A stretch of DNA of 51,872 bases, taken from an uncultured bacterium (GTDB lineage Bacteria; Cyanobacteriota; Vampirovibrionia; Gastranaerophilales; Gastranaerophilaceae). The stretch spans positions 1-51,872 of the forward strand of contig CASFPS010000007.1 of NCBI GenBank assembly GCA_949296355.1. Reading direction: 5' to 3'. This document shows positions 17,294 through 25,687 of the stretch, piece by piece (position 1 is the stretch's first letter; every line of letters starts with the position of its first letter). The position numbers and the translations under genes are program-made. The notes beneath the pieces are model-generated. The model searched no databases, had not been told where the DNA came from, and saw only the letters and a list, made by a program, of their open reading frames with translations.

Positions 17294-18376
17294 ATGAGGT
17301 TATTAAGATTAGAGCTGAAAAATTACAGAAACTGTACGGACGTCAAAATTGATTTTAAGAGCCGCAAAACTCTGATTATCGGGAAAAATGCCCAGGGTAA
17401 GACTAATATTCTTGAAAGTATTTATTTCCTTTCTGACCTAAAAAGCCCGAGAACTTCTACTGTCAGTGATTTGATTCAGTTTGGAAAAGACAGCTTTGAA
17501 ATCTCAGCTATGGTTGAGAAAAATAATACAGAAATAGAACTTGATTATTCTCTTACGATCGAGAAAAAAAGAATAGCAAAGGTTAATCAGGTAAAAACTA
17601 CGCCTAAAAACTTTAAATCTGTTGTAAAAACCGTTTTATTTTCAACAAAAGACCTGCTTCTCTTAAGAGGCTCTCCGCAGGATAGAAGGGATTGGCTTGA
17701 CAGAGCAATCTCGCAGATTTATCCTGCCTATGATGAAAGACTTTCTAAATACGAAAAAATAAGAATACAGAAAAATAATCTCTTAAAATCGGAATATATT
17801 GACGAATCTTTGCTTGATATTTTTAATGAACAACTTACAGTAACAGGAGCGAATATAATATTTTTAAGGAAAAAGTTTTTAAAAGAGATTTCTGAAATAG
17901 CTGCAGAAAAGCACGGAATAATCAGTAATTCCGAAGAATTTAGCCTTAATTATACTTCCCCGTTTGATGAGATTAATGAAATCAGCGCTTATTTAAAAGA
18001 ACAGTTAGCTGAAAGACGGAGTGAAGAAATTGCAAGGCATCAGGCATGTGTCGGACCTCACAGGGATGATATAGAATTTAAAATTAACGGGCTTGATGCG
18101 GTTAAGTTTGCGTCTCAAGGGCAGCAGAGAACACTGGTTTTAGCTCTTAAGCTCTCTGAGCTGGAGATTATTAAAGAAAAGACCGGATATTCTCCTATTC
18201 TTCTTCTGGATGATGTTCTGGCTGAATTAGATGAGACAAGGCAAAATTACCTTCTAAAATCTATTGAAGAGGATACACAGACAATAATTACTTCTGTTGA
18301 TACGGTTCTTTTTGAAGAAGAGTTCTTAAAAGATGTTATAATATATAAAATAGAAAACGGAGGGCTGGCGGAATGA
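17294..18376 (+). CDS. recF: DNA replication and repair protein RecF
   Basis: 360 residues, the usual size. LELKNYRNC at the N-terminus and Walker A IIGKNAQGKTNILESIYFLS (about 30-50) are present. LLRGSPQDRRDWLDRAI, CVGPHRDDIEF, SQGQQRTLVLALKLSE (ABC signature) and ILLLDDVLAELDETRQNYLL (Walker B) follow. It loads RecA at single-strand gaps together with RecO/RecR. It overlaps galE by 4 bases, so the two are translated from one mRNA. Confidence 0.95.
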   Translation: MRLLRLELKNYRNCTDVKIDFKSRKTLIIGKNAQGKTNILESIYFLSDLKSPRTSTVSDLIQFGKDSFEISAMVEKNNTEIELDYSLTIEKKRIAKVNQVKTTPKNFKSVVKTVLFSTKDLLLLRGSPQDRRDWLDRAISQIYPAYDERLSKYEKIRIQKNNLLKSEYIDESLLDIFNEQLTVTGANIIFLRKKFLKEISEIAAEKHGIISNSEEFSLNYTSPFDEINEISAYLKEQLAERRSEEIARHQACVGPHRDDIEFKINGLDAVKFASQGQQRTLVLALKLSELEIIKEKTGYSPILLLDDVLAELDETRQNYLLKSIEEDTQTIITSVDTVLFEEEFLKDVIIYKIENGGLAE

Positions 18377-19374
18377 TTTTAATTACAGGCGGAGCCGGAT
18401 ATATCGGAAGCCATCTTGCAATGGCATTACTTGAAAGCGGAAATGATATTGTTATATTTGACAGTCTGGAGCTCGGGCATATTGAGATTATAAACATCCT
18501 CAAAAAATACGGCAATGTTAAGTTTATTCAGGGAAATTTAAAAAACATTGATGATATAAGAGGTGTTTTTCTAGTAAATAAAATTGATTCTGTTGTTCAT
18601 TTTGCAGCGTATTCTCAGGTTGCAGAAAGTGTAAATAATCCTCAAAAATATTATTATAACAATGTTTACGGGACTTTAAATCTTTTAAATGCCATGAAAG
18701 AGTTCGGTGTAAATAAAATTGTGTTCTCCTCAACAGCAGCAACTTACGGGGAGCCTGAATACGTTCCGATAGATGAAAATCACCCGCAAAGACCGATTAA
18801 TGCGTACGGAAATTCAAAGCTTATGGTTGAGCGTATAATGGATGATTATGACAGAGCTTATGGCATAAAATCCGTACGGCTGCGGTATTTTAATGTGGCG
18901 GGAGCTGATTCAAAAGCAAGAATCGGCGAATGGCATGAGCCGGAAACCCATCTGATTCCGAATATATTAAAAGCTGATGAAAATAAGACCTTCAAAATGT
19001 TCGGAACGGATTATGACACTCCGGACGGTACCTGCGTTAGAGATTATATTAATGTAGAAGATTTAGCCAATGCGCATATAAAAGCTCTGGAGTATCTTAA
19101 TAGAAGCGGTAAAACTGACTACTTTAACCTCGGAACCGGACAGGGCGACAGTGTAAAAGATGTTTTCAACGCTTGCGAAGACGTTCTCGGGCGCAAAGTT
19201 CCTCTGGAGATCTGCCCGAGAAGAGCCGGAGATCCCGCTAAACTCGTTGCAGATAATAAAAAAGCTTTATCAATACTTGGCTGGAAGCCTGAAAAGACTC
19301 TTTTTGACAGCATAAATTCAGCTAACGAATGGGAAAAGCGGCTTGCAAAGATTAAGTCCGGAATTGTTTTGTAG
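18373..19374 (+). CDS. galE: UDP-glucose 4-epimerase
   Basis: 333 residues. The Rossmann motif GGAGYIGSHLA is only four residues from the start, so there is no N-terminal extension. The catalytic set is SSTAATYGEPEY and AYGNSKLMVE (Y-x3-K). The substrate region LRYFNVAGAD, then HLIPNI and DYDTPDGTCVRDYI, is typical of GalE. It interconverts UDP-glucose and UDP-galactose for surface polysaccharides. It starts within the recF stop (ATGA). A second, tagged family member lies at 27482. Confidence 0.93.
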   Translation: MILITGGAGYIGSHLAMALLESGNDIVIFDSLELGHIEIINILKKYGNVKFIQGNLKNIDDIRGVFLVNKIDSVVHFAAYSQVAESVNNPQKYYYNNVYGTLNLLNAMKEFGVNKIVFSSTAATYGEPEYVPIDENHPQRPINAYGNSKLMVERIMDDYDRAYGIKSVRLRYFNVAGADSKARIGEWHEPETHLIPNILKADENKTFKMFGTDYDTPDGTCVRDYINVEDLANAHIKALEYLNRSGKTDYFNLGTGQGDSVKDVFNACEDVLGRKVPLEICPRRAGDPAKLVADNKKALSILGWKPEKTLFDSINSANEWEKRLAKIKSGIVL

Positions 19375-19403
19375 TTTGTTTAAGATGTTATTGTGTGGTT
19401 AAA

Positions 19404-19449
19404 CTAGTGACTAGTGAATAGTGAGTAGTGAATAGTGAGTAGTGAATAG
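19404..19449. repeat. Heptanucleotide tandem repeat NTAGTGA
   Basis: Six and a half copies of a 7-base unit, alternating ATAGTGA and GTAGTGA with two CTAGTGA at the start. Short relatives (AGTGAATAG) occur near 7621 and, inverted, near 50378. Confidence 0.85.
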
Positions 19450-19644
19450 ATTTCAACTTATTAAAAAATAGCGATTCTTCGGGCTCACGCCCTCTGAATG
19501 ACGCCATATTGGACGTTTGACCTATTAACCCATTACATTTACCCCTGAATGACGGCACTCCGGGAATAAAACCTACAAGCTTGCAGTCATTCTGAGCCCG
19601 ACAGCCATTTAGGGGTGAAGAATCTCTTAAACTTTCCCCGGATA
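19450..19644. repeat. Repeat modules between galE and the MEMO1-AMMECR1 gene
   Basis: It contains a CATTTACCCCTGAATGAC module (near 19526-19545) and inverted AGATTCTTC/GAAGAATCT ends. CCTACAAGCTTGCAGTCATTC is part of the same family as modules at 7790-7870 and 46656. No gene is seen. Confidence 0.5.
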
Positions 19645-21027
19645 TTATTCTACAATTTCATCTGTAATATACAAAGCATCAAACTTGTAAGCTTCTAGAG
19701 TTCTTGAAAAGTATTCAGGCGGAAGTCCGGCTTTTTCTTTTAAGGAGTTCAGGAAAATTTCTCTGTCGGGAAGCTGCTCCCAGACAACAGGGAGATAAAC
19801 AGCGCGCTTATCCCGCTCTATTAAAATAATTCCGTGAGGGTAAATTTTTGATAACAGGTCTCTTTCGTCTTTAAACTTAATTCTCTCAATTGAAGAAAGT
19901 ATAGAAACCGAGAAATTGAGTTCTCCAAGCTCTTCAACCGTAAGCGGATTAAATCTCGGGTCTTGAAGAGCGGCGTTTTTTGCATTATCTATAATATCTA
20001 AAATTAACGGTTTTGTCGGATAAATCGAACCTATGCAGCCGCGTAGTTTTCCCTTTGATTTAAGTGTAACGAAAGAAGCGCCAAACTCCGTTAAAACGCT
20101 CGGAATATGCCGCGGTATATATTCTTCACCGTTTACTGCCGCTGTAACGCTTGCACGGGCAGTTTTTAGAACATAATCAGAACAGTATTTTTCTATAAAA
20201 TCGTTTCTTGAATCCGTATACAAAAACCAGGAACCGTAACCTACGACTCGCTCTTTATCATTGCTTATGTCTCCTGAATTATACATTTCCGCACGAATCA
20301 TTGTACATTCATTGTTATTAGCAAAATCTACAAGTCCTTTAATACCGACAAGCCCGCAAGCCTGAGCATTTTCAAGAAACTCTATTTTACCCGTCTCAAT
20401 TATGGTTGCAGTATATGTATCAATCTGCCTGCACTGCTGCTGAGGGTAAAAATGGCTTAAATCCGATGAAATTACAAAAGAAGAATTCTCCCAGTATGTG
20501 GAAATTAAATCACTGATAAGCCTATGGTCGCAATTTCCCGTTAGAACAGGTATTATTCTTATTTTGCGCCCGATTTTTTTAAGATTCTTGACAAAATCAG
20601 CAGCACTCTGTCTCTGCGGATAAAACAGGTTTTGCAAAAAAGGAAGCTGAACTTCTATTGAGTGCTCTTTTTCAAAAATATCGTTATCAACAGTACACGG
20701 GAATTTCCCTGCTATTTCTTTGATAAGCCGGTTATTGACTTCTAAGTTTCCGAGCGGCGTTTCAAAAAAGCTATATTCCGGTAATGCTATATTATTGAAA
20801 TTTACATGATGTGAAGGTGCTATTATAAAAATATTTTCATTAGGCTCAAGATATTGAAACCCTGCCATTGCGGCGTGTCCGGAGTATACATATCCTGCAT
20901 GCGGCACAATTACAGCCTTGCTTTTATAATCAGCATCCGGCTGCTCCTTATAGGAATCCAGCAGTTTCGTAAGCTCTTCCGGATTGTCCGGATAAAATAT
21001 TCCCGCAAAATCACTTTTTTTATTCAT
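19645..21027 (-). CDS. AmmeMemoRadiSam proteins B and A fused (MEMO1-AMMECR1)
   Basis: 460 residues. Residues about 1-270 are a MEMO1/AmmeMemoRadiSam B domain: AGIFYPDNPEEL, VPHAGYVYSGHAAMAGF, IIAPSHHVNF, EHSIEVQLPFLQ, VISSDLSHFYP, GLVGIKGL. Residues about 285-455 are an AMMECR1 (A) domain: RHIPSVLTEFGASFVTLKSK, GKLRGCIGSIYPTKPL, DPRFNPLTVEEL, GIILIERDKRAVYLPVVWEQ. In many bacteria both occur with a radical SAM enzyme as a three-part system; here A and B are one chain and no radical SAM partner is adjacent. The biochemical role is unknown. Confidence 0.92.
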   Translation of the reverse strand: MNKKSDFAGIFYPDNPEELTKLLDSYKEQPDADYKSKAVIVPHAGYVYSGHAAMAGFQYLEPNENIFIIAPSHHVNFNNIALPEYSFFETPLGNLEVNNRLIKEIAGKFPCTVDNDIFEKEHSIEVQLPFLQNLFYPQRQSAADFVKNLKKIGRKIRIIPVLTGNCDHRLISDLISTYWENSSFVISSDLSHFYPQQQCRQIDTYTATIIETGKIEFLENAQACGLVGIKGLVDFANNNECTMIRAEMYNSGDISNDKERVVGYGSWFLYTDSRNDFIEKYCSDYVLKTARASVTAAVNGEEYIPRHIPSVLTEFGASFVTLKSKGKLRGCIGSIYPTKPLILDIIDNAKNAALQDPRFNPLTVEELGELNFSVSILSSIERIKFKDERDLLSKIYPHGIILIERDKRAVYLPVVWEQLPDREIFLNSLKEKAGLPPEYFSRTLEAYKFDALYITDEIVE

Positions 21028-21091
21028 AACGCTATTATAAAATAATTTTAGGTCAATAGCAAAAAAAATTTTTATAAGACTTAAATAGATT

Positions 21092-21673
21092 ATGAGAATA
21101 AATAATATAAATAAAACAAATTTTAACGGTTATAAAAATGTTATACATAATGACTTTTCTTTTCCGGAAGGACGTTTTATGTTTATGTCCGTGCAGCTGA
21201 ATAATGAAGACGGAATTGAAGATTTAAAAGCATTAAATACAATTCAGCGTATACAAGGAATGGAGCAGCCATCTGATGTTATGAACATATTTTATTCAAA
21301 GAAACCTGCACAAAAAGACTTTTTCTTCTTTAACGGCAGACCTTTGTTTCTCGGATATGAATTAAGAAGTCTATGGGAGCATAGGGATCAGGTTGAAAAT
21401 TACAAAACAGAAGAGAATGCTGCATTAAAAGCATATACATTGATTGCAAGCTTAACTAGAAGGATGATGTATAACGGTTTATCACAAAAAGACCGCTCTT
21501 ATCCTAAAGTTGTGCAATCTGCAATGGAAACTTATATGAAGATTTTTACTACAAATCCTGCAAGCATTTTTAATCTAATCCAGCATAGTATTATAGAAAA
21601 CAAAAGTGTAGAAAGAACAGCAGAAGCATTTAACAGGCTTGTAGATCGTAATATGAAAATATTTCTCAAATAA
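21092..21673 (+). CDS. Small protein of unknown function with the N-terminal F-N-G tag
   Basis: 193 residues. The N-terminus MRINNINKTNFNGYKN matches the tag pattern of the glucan-cluster proteins (compare MKINRINYPN...GFKG at 27482). The rest is mixed: FPEGRFMFMSVQLNNEDGIE, a DFFFFNGRPLFLGYELRSLW segment and a helical C-terminal half. No signal peptide or known domain is recognised. The ribosome binding site is weak. It converges with the TPR gene, whose last base is adjacent. Confidence 0.7.
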   Translation: MRINNINKTNFNGYKNVIHNDFSFPEGRFMFMSVQLNNEDGIEDLKALNTIQRIQGMEQPSDVMNIFYSKKPAQKDFFFFNGRPLFLGYELRSLWEHRDQVENYKTEENAALKAYTLIASLTRRMMYNGLSQKDRSYPKVVQSAMETYMKIFTTNPASIFNLIQHSIIENKSVERTAEAFNRLVDRNMKIFLK

Positions 21674-22225
21674 CTACATTTTATCAGTTACTTCTTTTAA
21701 ATATTGCCTTATAGCAGAGGTTATAACTAAATCAGGCTCGGAGGCGCAAAGCTCATCCAGTAAAATAACACCTTTTCTGACCTCTCCAGATTGGATATAC
21801 AAAAGTCCTACTATTATTTTGTCATACGGGTTTTCACTGGAGGATAACTCTTTGATTTTTGTTTTTGTAATCCCCAGTTTATTATAGCAATCTGTAAGGT
21901 TTAGATAGTATTTAAAATTCAGCCCGTAAAGTTTTATTGCGTCCTCAAAACACACTCTTGCCATATCAGGATAGCCGATAAAATCATATGTTTCCCCGAG
22001 ATTATTCTTAAAAATAGCCGTTGCCTGCGTGTTCGGGCTAAGCTGAATTGCTATTTTGAATTCCTGAATTGCAGCATAATATATTCTGTCTTTCAGATAA
22101 TTTAAGCCTACATTGTTGTGGTAAAATGCGTCTTTTTCTGCATCAATAGTATATCTGTAGGGCTTTTTGTAACCTGAACAGAATATCATTATAAGCAATA
22201 AAACTAAAGAAATTATTCTTTTCAT
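21674..22225 (-). CDS. TPR protein with N-terminal signal sequence, possible lipoprotein
   Basis: 183 residues. MKRIISLVLLLIMIFCSGYK is a signal sequence with a Cys at 16 that could be a lipidation site, although Phe just before it departs from the usual lipobox. Two or three tetratricopeptide repeats follow (NNVGLNYLKDRIYYAAIQEF, NNLGETYDFIGYPDMARVCF, YLNLTDCYNKLG). It probably acts as a protein-binding scaffold at the envelope. Its start overlaps the stop of the metallo-hydrolase gene by 4 bases. Confidence 0.8.
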   Translation of the reverse strand: MKRIISLVLLLIMIFCSGYKKPYRYTIDAEKDAFYHNNVGLNYLKDRIYYAAIQEFKIAIQLSPNTQATAIFKNNLGETYDFIGYPDMARVCFEDAIKLYGLNFKYYLNLTDCYNKLGITKTKIKELSSSENPYDKIIVGLLYIQSGEVRKGVILLDELCASEPDLVITSAIRQYLKEVTDKM

Positions 22226-23151
22226 AATAAATTAATTTCTAAGCCTTCGTAAGCCATAATTGCATCTTTAGAAGCGTATTCTTCTGCAAGCATATCGAGT
22301 TTTTCATCATTATATCCCGGATCATAATGGAAATAGACAAGCTGCTTTGCGCCGACCTGCTGCTTGCAATCCAGCGCCATTTCAAAAGTAGAATGTCCAA
22401 ACCCTTGTTTCGGAACATAAATACTCAAATAATCTTCTGTTGAATACTGAGAATCGTGGATTAAAAGGTCACACCCTTTTGCAAATTTGATTAACTTTTT
22501 ATCTCCACCCGGATAGCTTTCTTTATCAGTCGCGTAAACAAGAGATTTACCTTTGTACGCTATTTTATATATAAAAACTCCGTTTTGAGGATGAGCGTAC
22601 GATTTATAGCAGGTTATTACAACATCATCGTCAGTGTAGTCGCCGTCTTTTAATTCGTTTACCCTTACAACCCGCGGCATTTCACCCTGCTTAAAGATAA
22701 CATAATTAGTCTCGTTCAGATCCATAATCTTTAAATCAGCGGCAATGTCTCCCAAATCCAGCGGAAAAGATTTTGTGAACAAAATTTTAGACAGTTCATC
22801 CTCCAGCGTTTCATTGTAGTTAACACCTCCCAGCATACACATCCTTGTAGAAGCCAGATGACAAGGTCTGAAGAACGGGAATCCCTGAATATGGTCTAAA
22901 TGAATATGGCTCAGAAGGATTGTACATTTTACAGGAGTTCTGTCAGTTATTGTTATTCCTGATTCAATGTATTTGTGCATAAGTTCATTTCCGAGGCTTA
23001 TTAAGCCCGTTCCCGCATCAAGAATAATCAAATGTTCGCCGGCATGTACTTCTATACAGGCAGTGTTACCGCCGTATTTTAAGAAATTTTTATCGGATAC
23101 CGGATAACTTCCTCTTACACCTCTGAATTTTATTCTAAATTCGTCCATCAA
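22222..23151 (-). CDS. Metallo-beta-lactamase fold hydrolase
   Basis: 309 residues. FRGVRGSYPVSDK at the N-terminus and GGNTACIEV precede the metal motif SHIHLDHIQGFPFF (H-x-H-x-D-H) near residue 100. Further possible ligands are in ATDKESYPGG, LLIHDSQYS, GFGHST and VYFHYDPGY. The order resembles RNase Z/phosphodiesterase-like members; the substrate cannot be named. It is the middle gene of a three-gene minus-strand operon, overlapping both neighbours by 4 bases. Confidence 0.85.
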   Translation of the reverse strand: MMDEFRIKFRGVRGSYPVSDKNFLKYGGNTACIEVHAGEHLIILDAGTGLISLGNELMHKYIESGITITDRTPVKCTILLSHIHLDHIQGFPFFRPCHLASTRMCMLGGVNYNETLEDELSKILFTKSFPLDLGDIAADLKIMDLNETNYVIFKQGEMPRVVRVNELKDGDYTDDDVVITCYKSYAHPQNGVFIYKIAYKGKSLVYATDKESYPGGDKKLIKFAKGCDLLIHDSQYSTEDYLSIYVPKQGFGHSTFEMALDCKQQVGAKQLVYFHYDPGYNDEKLDMLAEEYASKDAIMAYEGLEINLL

Positions 23152-24125
23152 TCTTTCCTTCCTAGCTTGAATGTTGTATTTCTGTCAGTTTCTTCTCCAT
23201 ACAGCTTGTCTGAACCCATTAATCTGAGCTTTGAACGGGATTGAATGTCTTTTAAGTTAGTTTCTTTTAAATAGACATCGACAAGAGTTCTGTTTTTATT
23301 TGAGTTTATATTAATTACCCTGAAAGCATTCGGATATGTTACAAGAGACGGGCATGAAATTACAAGCAGATTATCATCCTGCTTTGCTTTAACCGCATGA
23401 TAATGCCCCTGTAATACTATCACCGGATTCTTATGCGTTTTTAGCAATTTCCTTACTTCATATTCATTTAACAATTTATGGTTAGCACTGGAATACGGCT
23501 CAATAATCGGTACGTGAGTACATACGACAACGGTATCTTTTTCGTGTTCTTCCAATTCTTGTTTAAGCCACAAAAATTCTTCGTTAGAGATTTCTCCGTT
23601 TGCAGTTAACTTGTAGTCAATAATTGAGTCTAAACATATAACCCGAAAACCTTTCTTCGGAGTGAATGCATAATAAATATTTTTCTGGTTCATATTGTCG
23701 TTATGATTTGCCAGAATTTTCAAAAACTTCTCCTTAGAAAGCTTTCCGTCGATATCAATGTCGTGATTTCCGTCAATTGCGTACCACGGGTAAACAAGCT
23801 TGTTTGCGTGATTTATAAATTTTTCCAACTCATCTGATTTTGGAACATTAATTAAATCACCGGTAAAAACTACAAAATCATACGGTCCGGAAGTATTAAT
23901 CTGAAATATAACGTCGTCAAGCAAATCACCGGATTTTTTCAGGAACTTGTAAGACGTATTTTCTTCAAAAGAAGAGAAATGAGCGTCGCTAACCTGTGCA
24001 ATTCTCAGATTATTATTTGCAGCAGTACAAACCTGTGAGCCTATTGCACAGGCAACTATTATTGTTAAAACAAAATTAACAACTTTTGAAAAAAATGACT
24101 CTTTTTTCTTCTTATAATTTTTCAT
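23148..24125 (-). CDS. Exported or membrane-anchored calcineurin-like metallophosphoesterase
   Basis: 325 residues. A basic start (KNYKKKKESFF) and hydrophobic segment VVNFVLTIIVACAIGSQVCT at about 15-34 give a signal peptide or anchor. The dinuclear metal motifs follow: QVSDAH near 44, FTGDLIN near 85, DGNHDID near 116, THVPI near 204 and GHYHA near 239. The substrate is unknown. It heads the operon with the MBL-fold and TPR proteins, which suggests a shared envelope task. Confidence 0.87.
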   Translation of the reverse strand: MKNYKKKKESFFSKVVNFVLTIIVACAIGSQVCTAANNNLRIAQVSDAHFSSFEENTSYKFLKKSGDLLDDVIFQINTSGPYDFVVFTGDLINVPKSDELEKFINHANKLVYPWYAIDGNHDIDIDGKLSKEKFLKILANHNDNMNQKNIYYAFTPKKGFRVICLDSIIDYKLTANGEISNEEFLWLKQELEEHEKDTVVVCTHVPIIEPYSSANHKLLNEYEVRKLLKTHKNPVIVLQGHYHAVKAKQDDNLLVISCPSLVTYPNAFRVININSNKNRTLVDVYLKETNLKDIQSRSKLRLMGSDKLYGEETDRNTTFKLGRKD

Positions 24126-24286
24126 CTCTTCTAATAATAATGTATATCAGGGCTTTAAGTCAACGATATTCCGTATGAAAAATCAGATAATTTACTGTTA
24201 CAGACGGAATATTATTTCTCTCCCTTGTATTTACTTAATGTTTAGGCTATTGTAGATAAGTAATAGGGTAGTTAGGAGTAAAAGGA

Positions 24287-25663
24287 ATGTACAATGTTGC
24301 AATAATCGGCGCCGGTCCGGCAGGTATTTTTTCTGCACTGGAAATTATTAAACTGCGTCCTGAATGGAAAGTAATTTTAATAGAAAAAGGGCAGAAAATT
24401 GAAAAAAGAAAATGCCCGATAAGAGAAGGCGCACCTAAGTGTGTAAACTGCAAACGCTGCGGTCTTTTATGCGGCTGGGGCGGCGCCGGAGCTTTTTCCG
24501 ACGGCAAGCTAACACTTACTCCTGATGTCGGCGGTCATCTTGTAGATTATATGTCCAGAGAAAAAGTTGAAGAGTTGATTAAATACGCGGATAACATGTA
24601 TCTTGAGCATGGCGCAACAGATGAAGTTTTCGGTACTGATATGGAAGTGTTCAGAGAAATTGAACGCAAGGCGGTTCTTGCTGAACTTAAACTTGTGCAT
24701 TCTCCCGTAAGACATCTCGGAACAGAAAGAAGCCTGGATGTTTTAAAACACATGCAGGATTATCTTGATGAAAGAATTACTATCCTGAATAATGTATCTG
24801 CTCAAAGCCTGATTGTAGAGTGTGAACAGGTAAAAGGCATTGTTCTGGATAACGGTGATACAATAAGAGCAGAATATACAATTATTGCCCCGGGAAGAGA
24901 AGGTGCAGACTGGCTTACGCATGAATTTGCAAAAAACAAAATCGGAATGGTCAATAACGCTGTTGATGTAGGTGTGAGGGTAGAACTTCCGGCACCTGTT
25001 TTTGCGCCTTTGACGGATAAATTGTATGAATCAAAACTCGTTTATTATTCACCGACTTTCGGGGATGAAGTCAGAACTTTCTGCATGAACCCTAACGGCG
25101 AAGTTGTTCAGGAAAATTATAACGGAATTGCTACTGTTAACGGGCATAGCTATGCAAATATTAAAACAAACAACACAAACTTTGCGCTGCTTGTAAGCAA
25201 AAAATTTACAGAACCGTTCAAAGAACCTATTGCTTACGGTCAGCATATTGCAAGTCTTGCAAACATGCTTGCGGGAGGAATTCTTGTACAAAGGTTCGGG
25301 GATTTGCTTGAAGGCAGGCGCTCTACTCCTGACAGGATAAATTCAAGCATAATTACACCGACTCTAACATGTGCAACTCCGGGTGATTTAAGCCTTGTTA
25401 TTCCGTACAGACAGATGAAAAGTATTATTGAAATGCTTTTTGCTCTGGATAAAATTGCTCCGGGTACGGCTTCAAGATATACACTGCTTTACGGTATTGA
25501 AGTTAAATTCTATTCCGCAAGAGTGAAATTAACAGATGAACTTGAAACCGAGGGGGTTAAAAATCTCTTCACAATAGGTGACGGCGCAGGAGTTACAAGA
25601 GGTTTGATTCAAGCTTCAGCCTCAGGCGTTTATGTTGCCAGAACTATTTGTGCAAGGGGATAG
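24287..25663 (+). CDS. FAD-dependent dehydrogenase (COG2509-like)
   Basis: 458 residues. The dinucleotide-binding motif VAIIGAGPAGIFSALEI is at the start, followed by a cysteine-rich stretch CPIREGAPKCVNCKRCGLLC near 44-65 and GWGGAGAFSDGKLTLTPDVG, both typical of this flavoprotein group. A C-terminal FAD motif LFTIGDGAGVTRGLIQASASG closes the fold. The reaction is unknown. It lies 24 bases before the FliI-type ATPase gene and may be co-transcribed with it. Confidence 0.88.
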   Translation: MYNVAIIGAGPAGIFSALEIIKLRPEWKVILIEKGQKIEKRKCPIREGAPKCVNCKRCGLLCGWGGAGAFSDGKLTLTPDVGGHLVDYMSREKVEELIKYADNMYLEHGATDEVFGTDMEVFREIERKAVLAELKLVHSPVRHLGTERSLDVLKHMQDYLDERITILNNVSAQSLIVECEQVKGIVLDNGDTIRAEYTIIAPGREGADWLTHEFAKNKIGMVNNAVDVGVRVELPAPVFAPLTDKLYESKLVYYSPTFGDEVRTFCMNPNGEVVQENYNGIATVNGHSYANIKTNNTNFALLVSKKFTEPFKEPIAYGQHIASLANMLAGGILVQRFGDLLEGRRSTPDRINSSIITPTLTCATPGDLSLVIPYRQMKSIIEMLFALDKIAPGTASRYTLLYGIEVKFYSARVKLTDELETEGVKNLFTIGDGAGVTRGLIQASASGVYVARTICARG

Positions 25664-25687
25664 TCATAAACCGTTTTCTATGTTAGG

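Noticed and set aside
24247..24507. Minus-strand frame opposite the FAD protein
   Set aside because: It is a shadow frame covering the conserved FAD motif on the plus strand.
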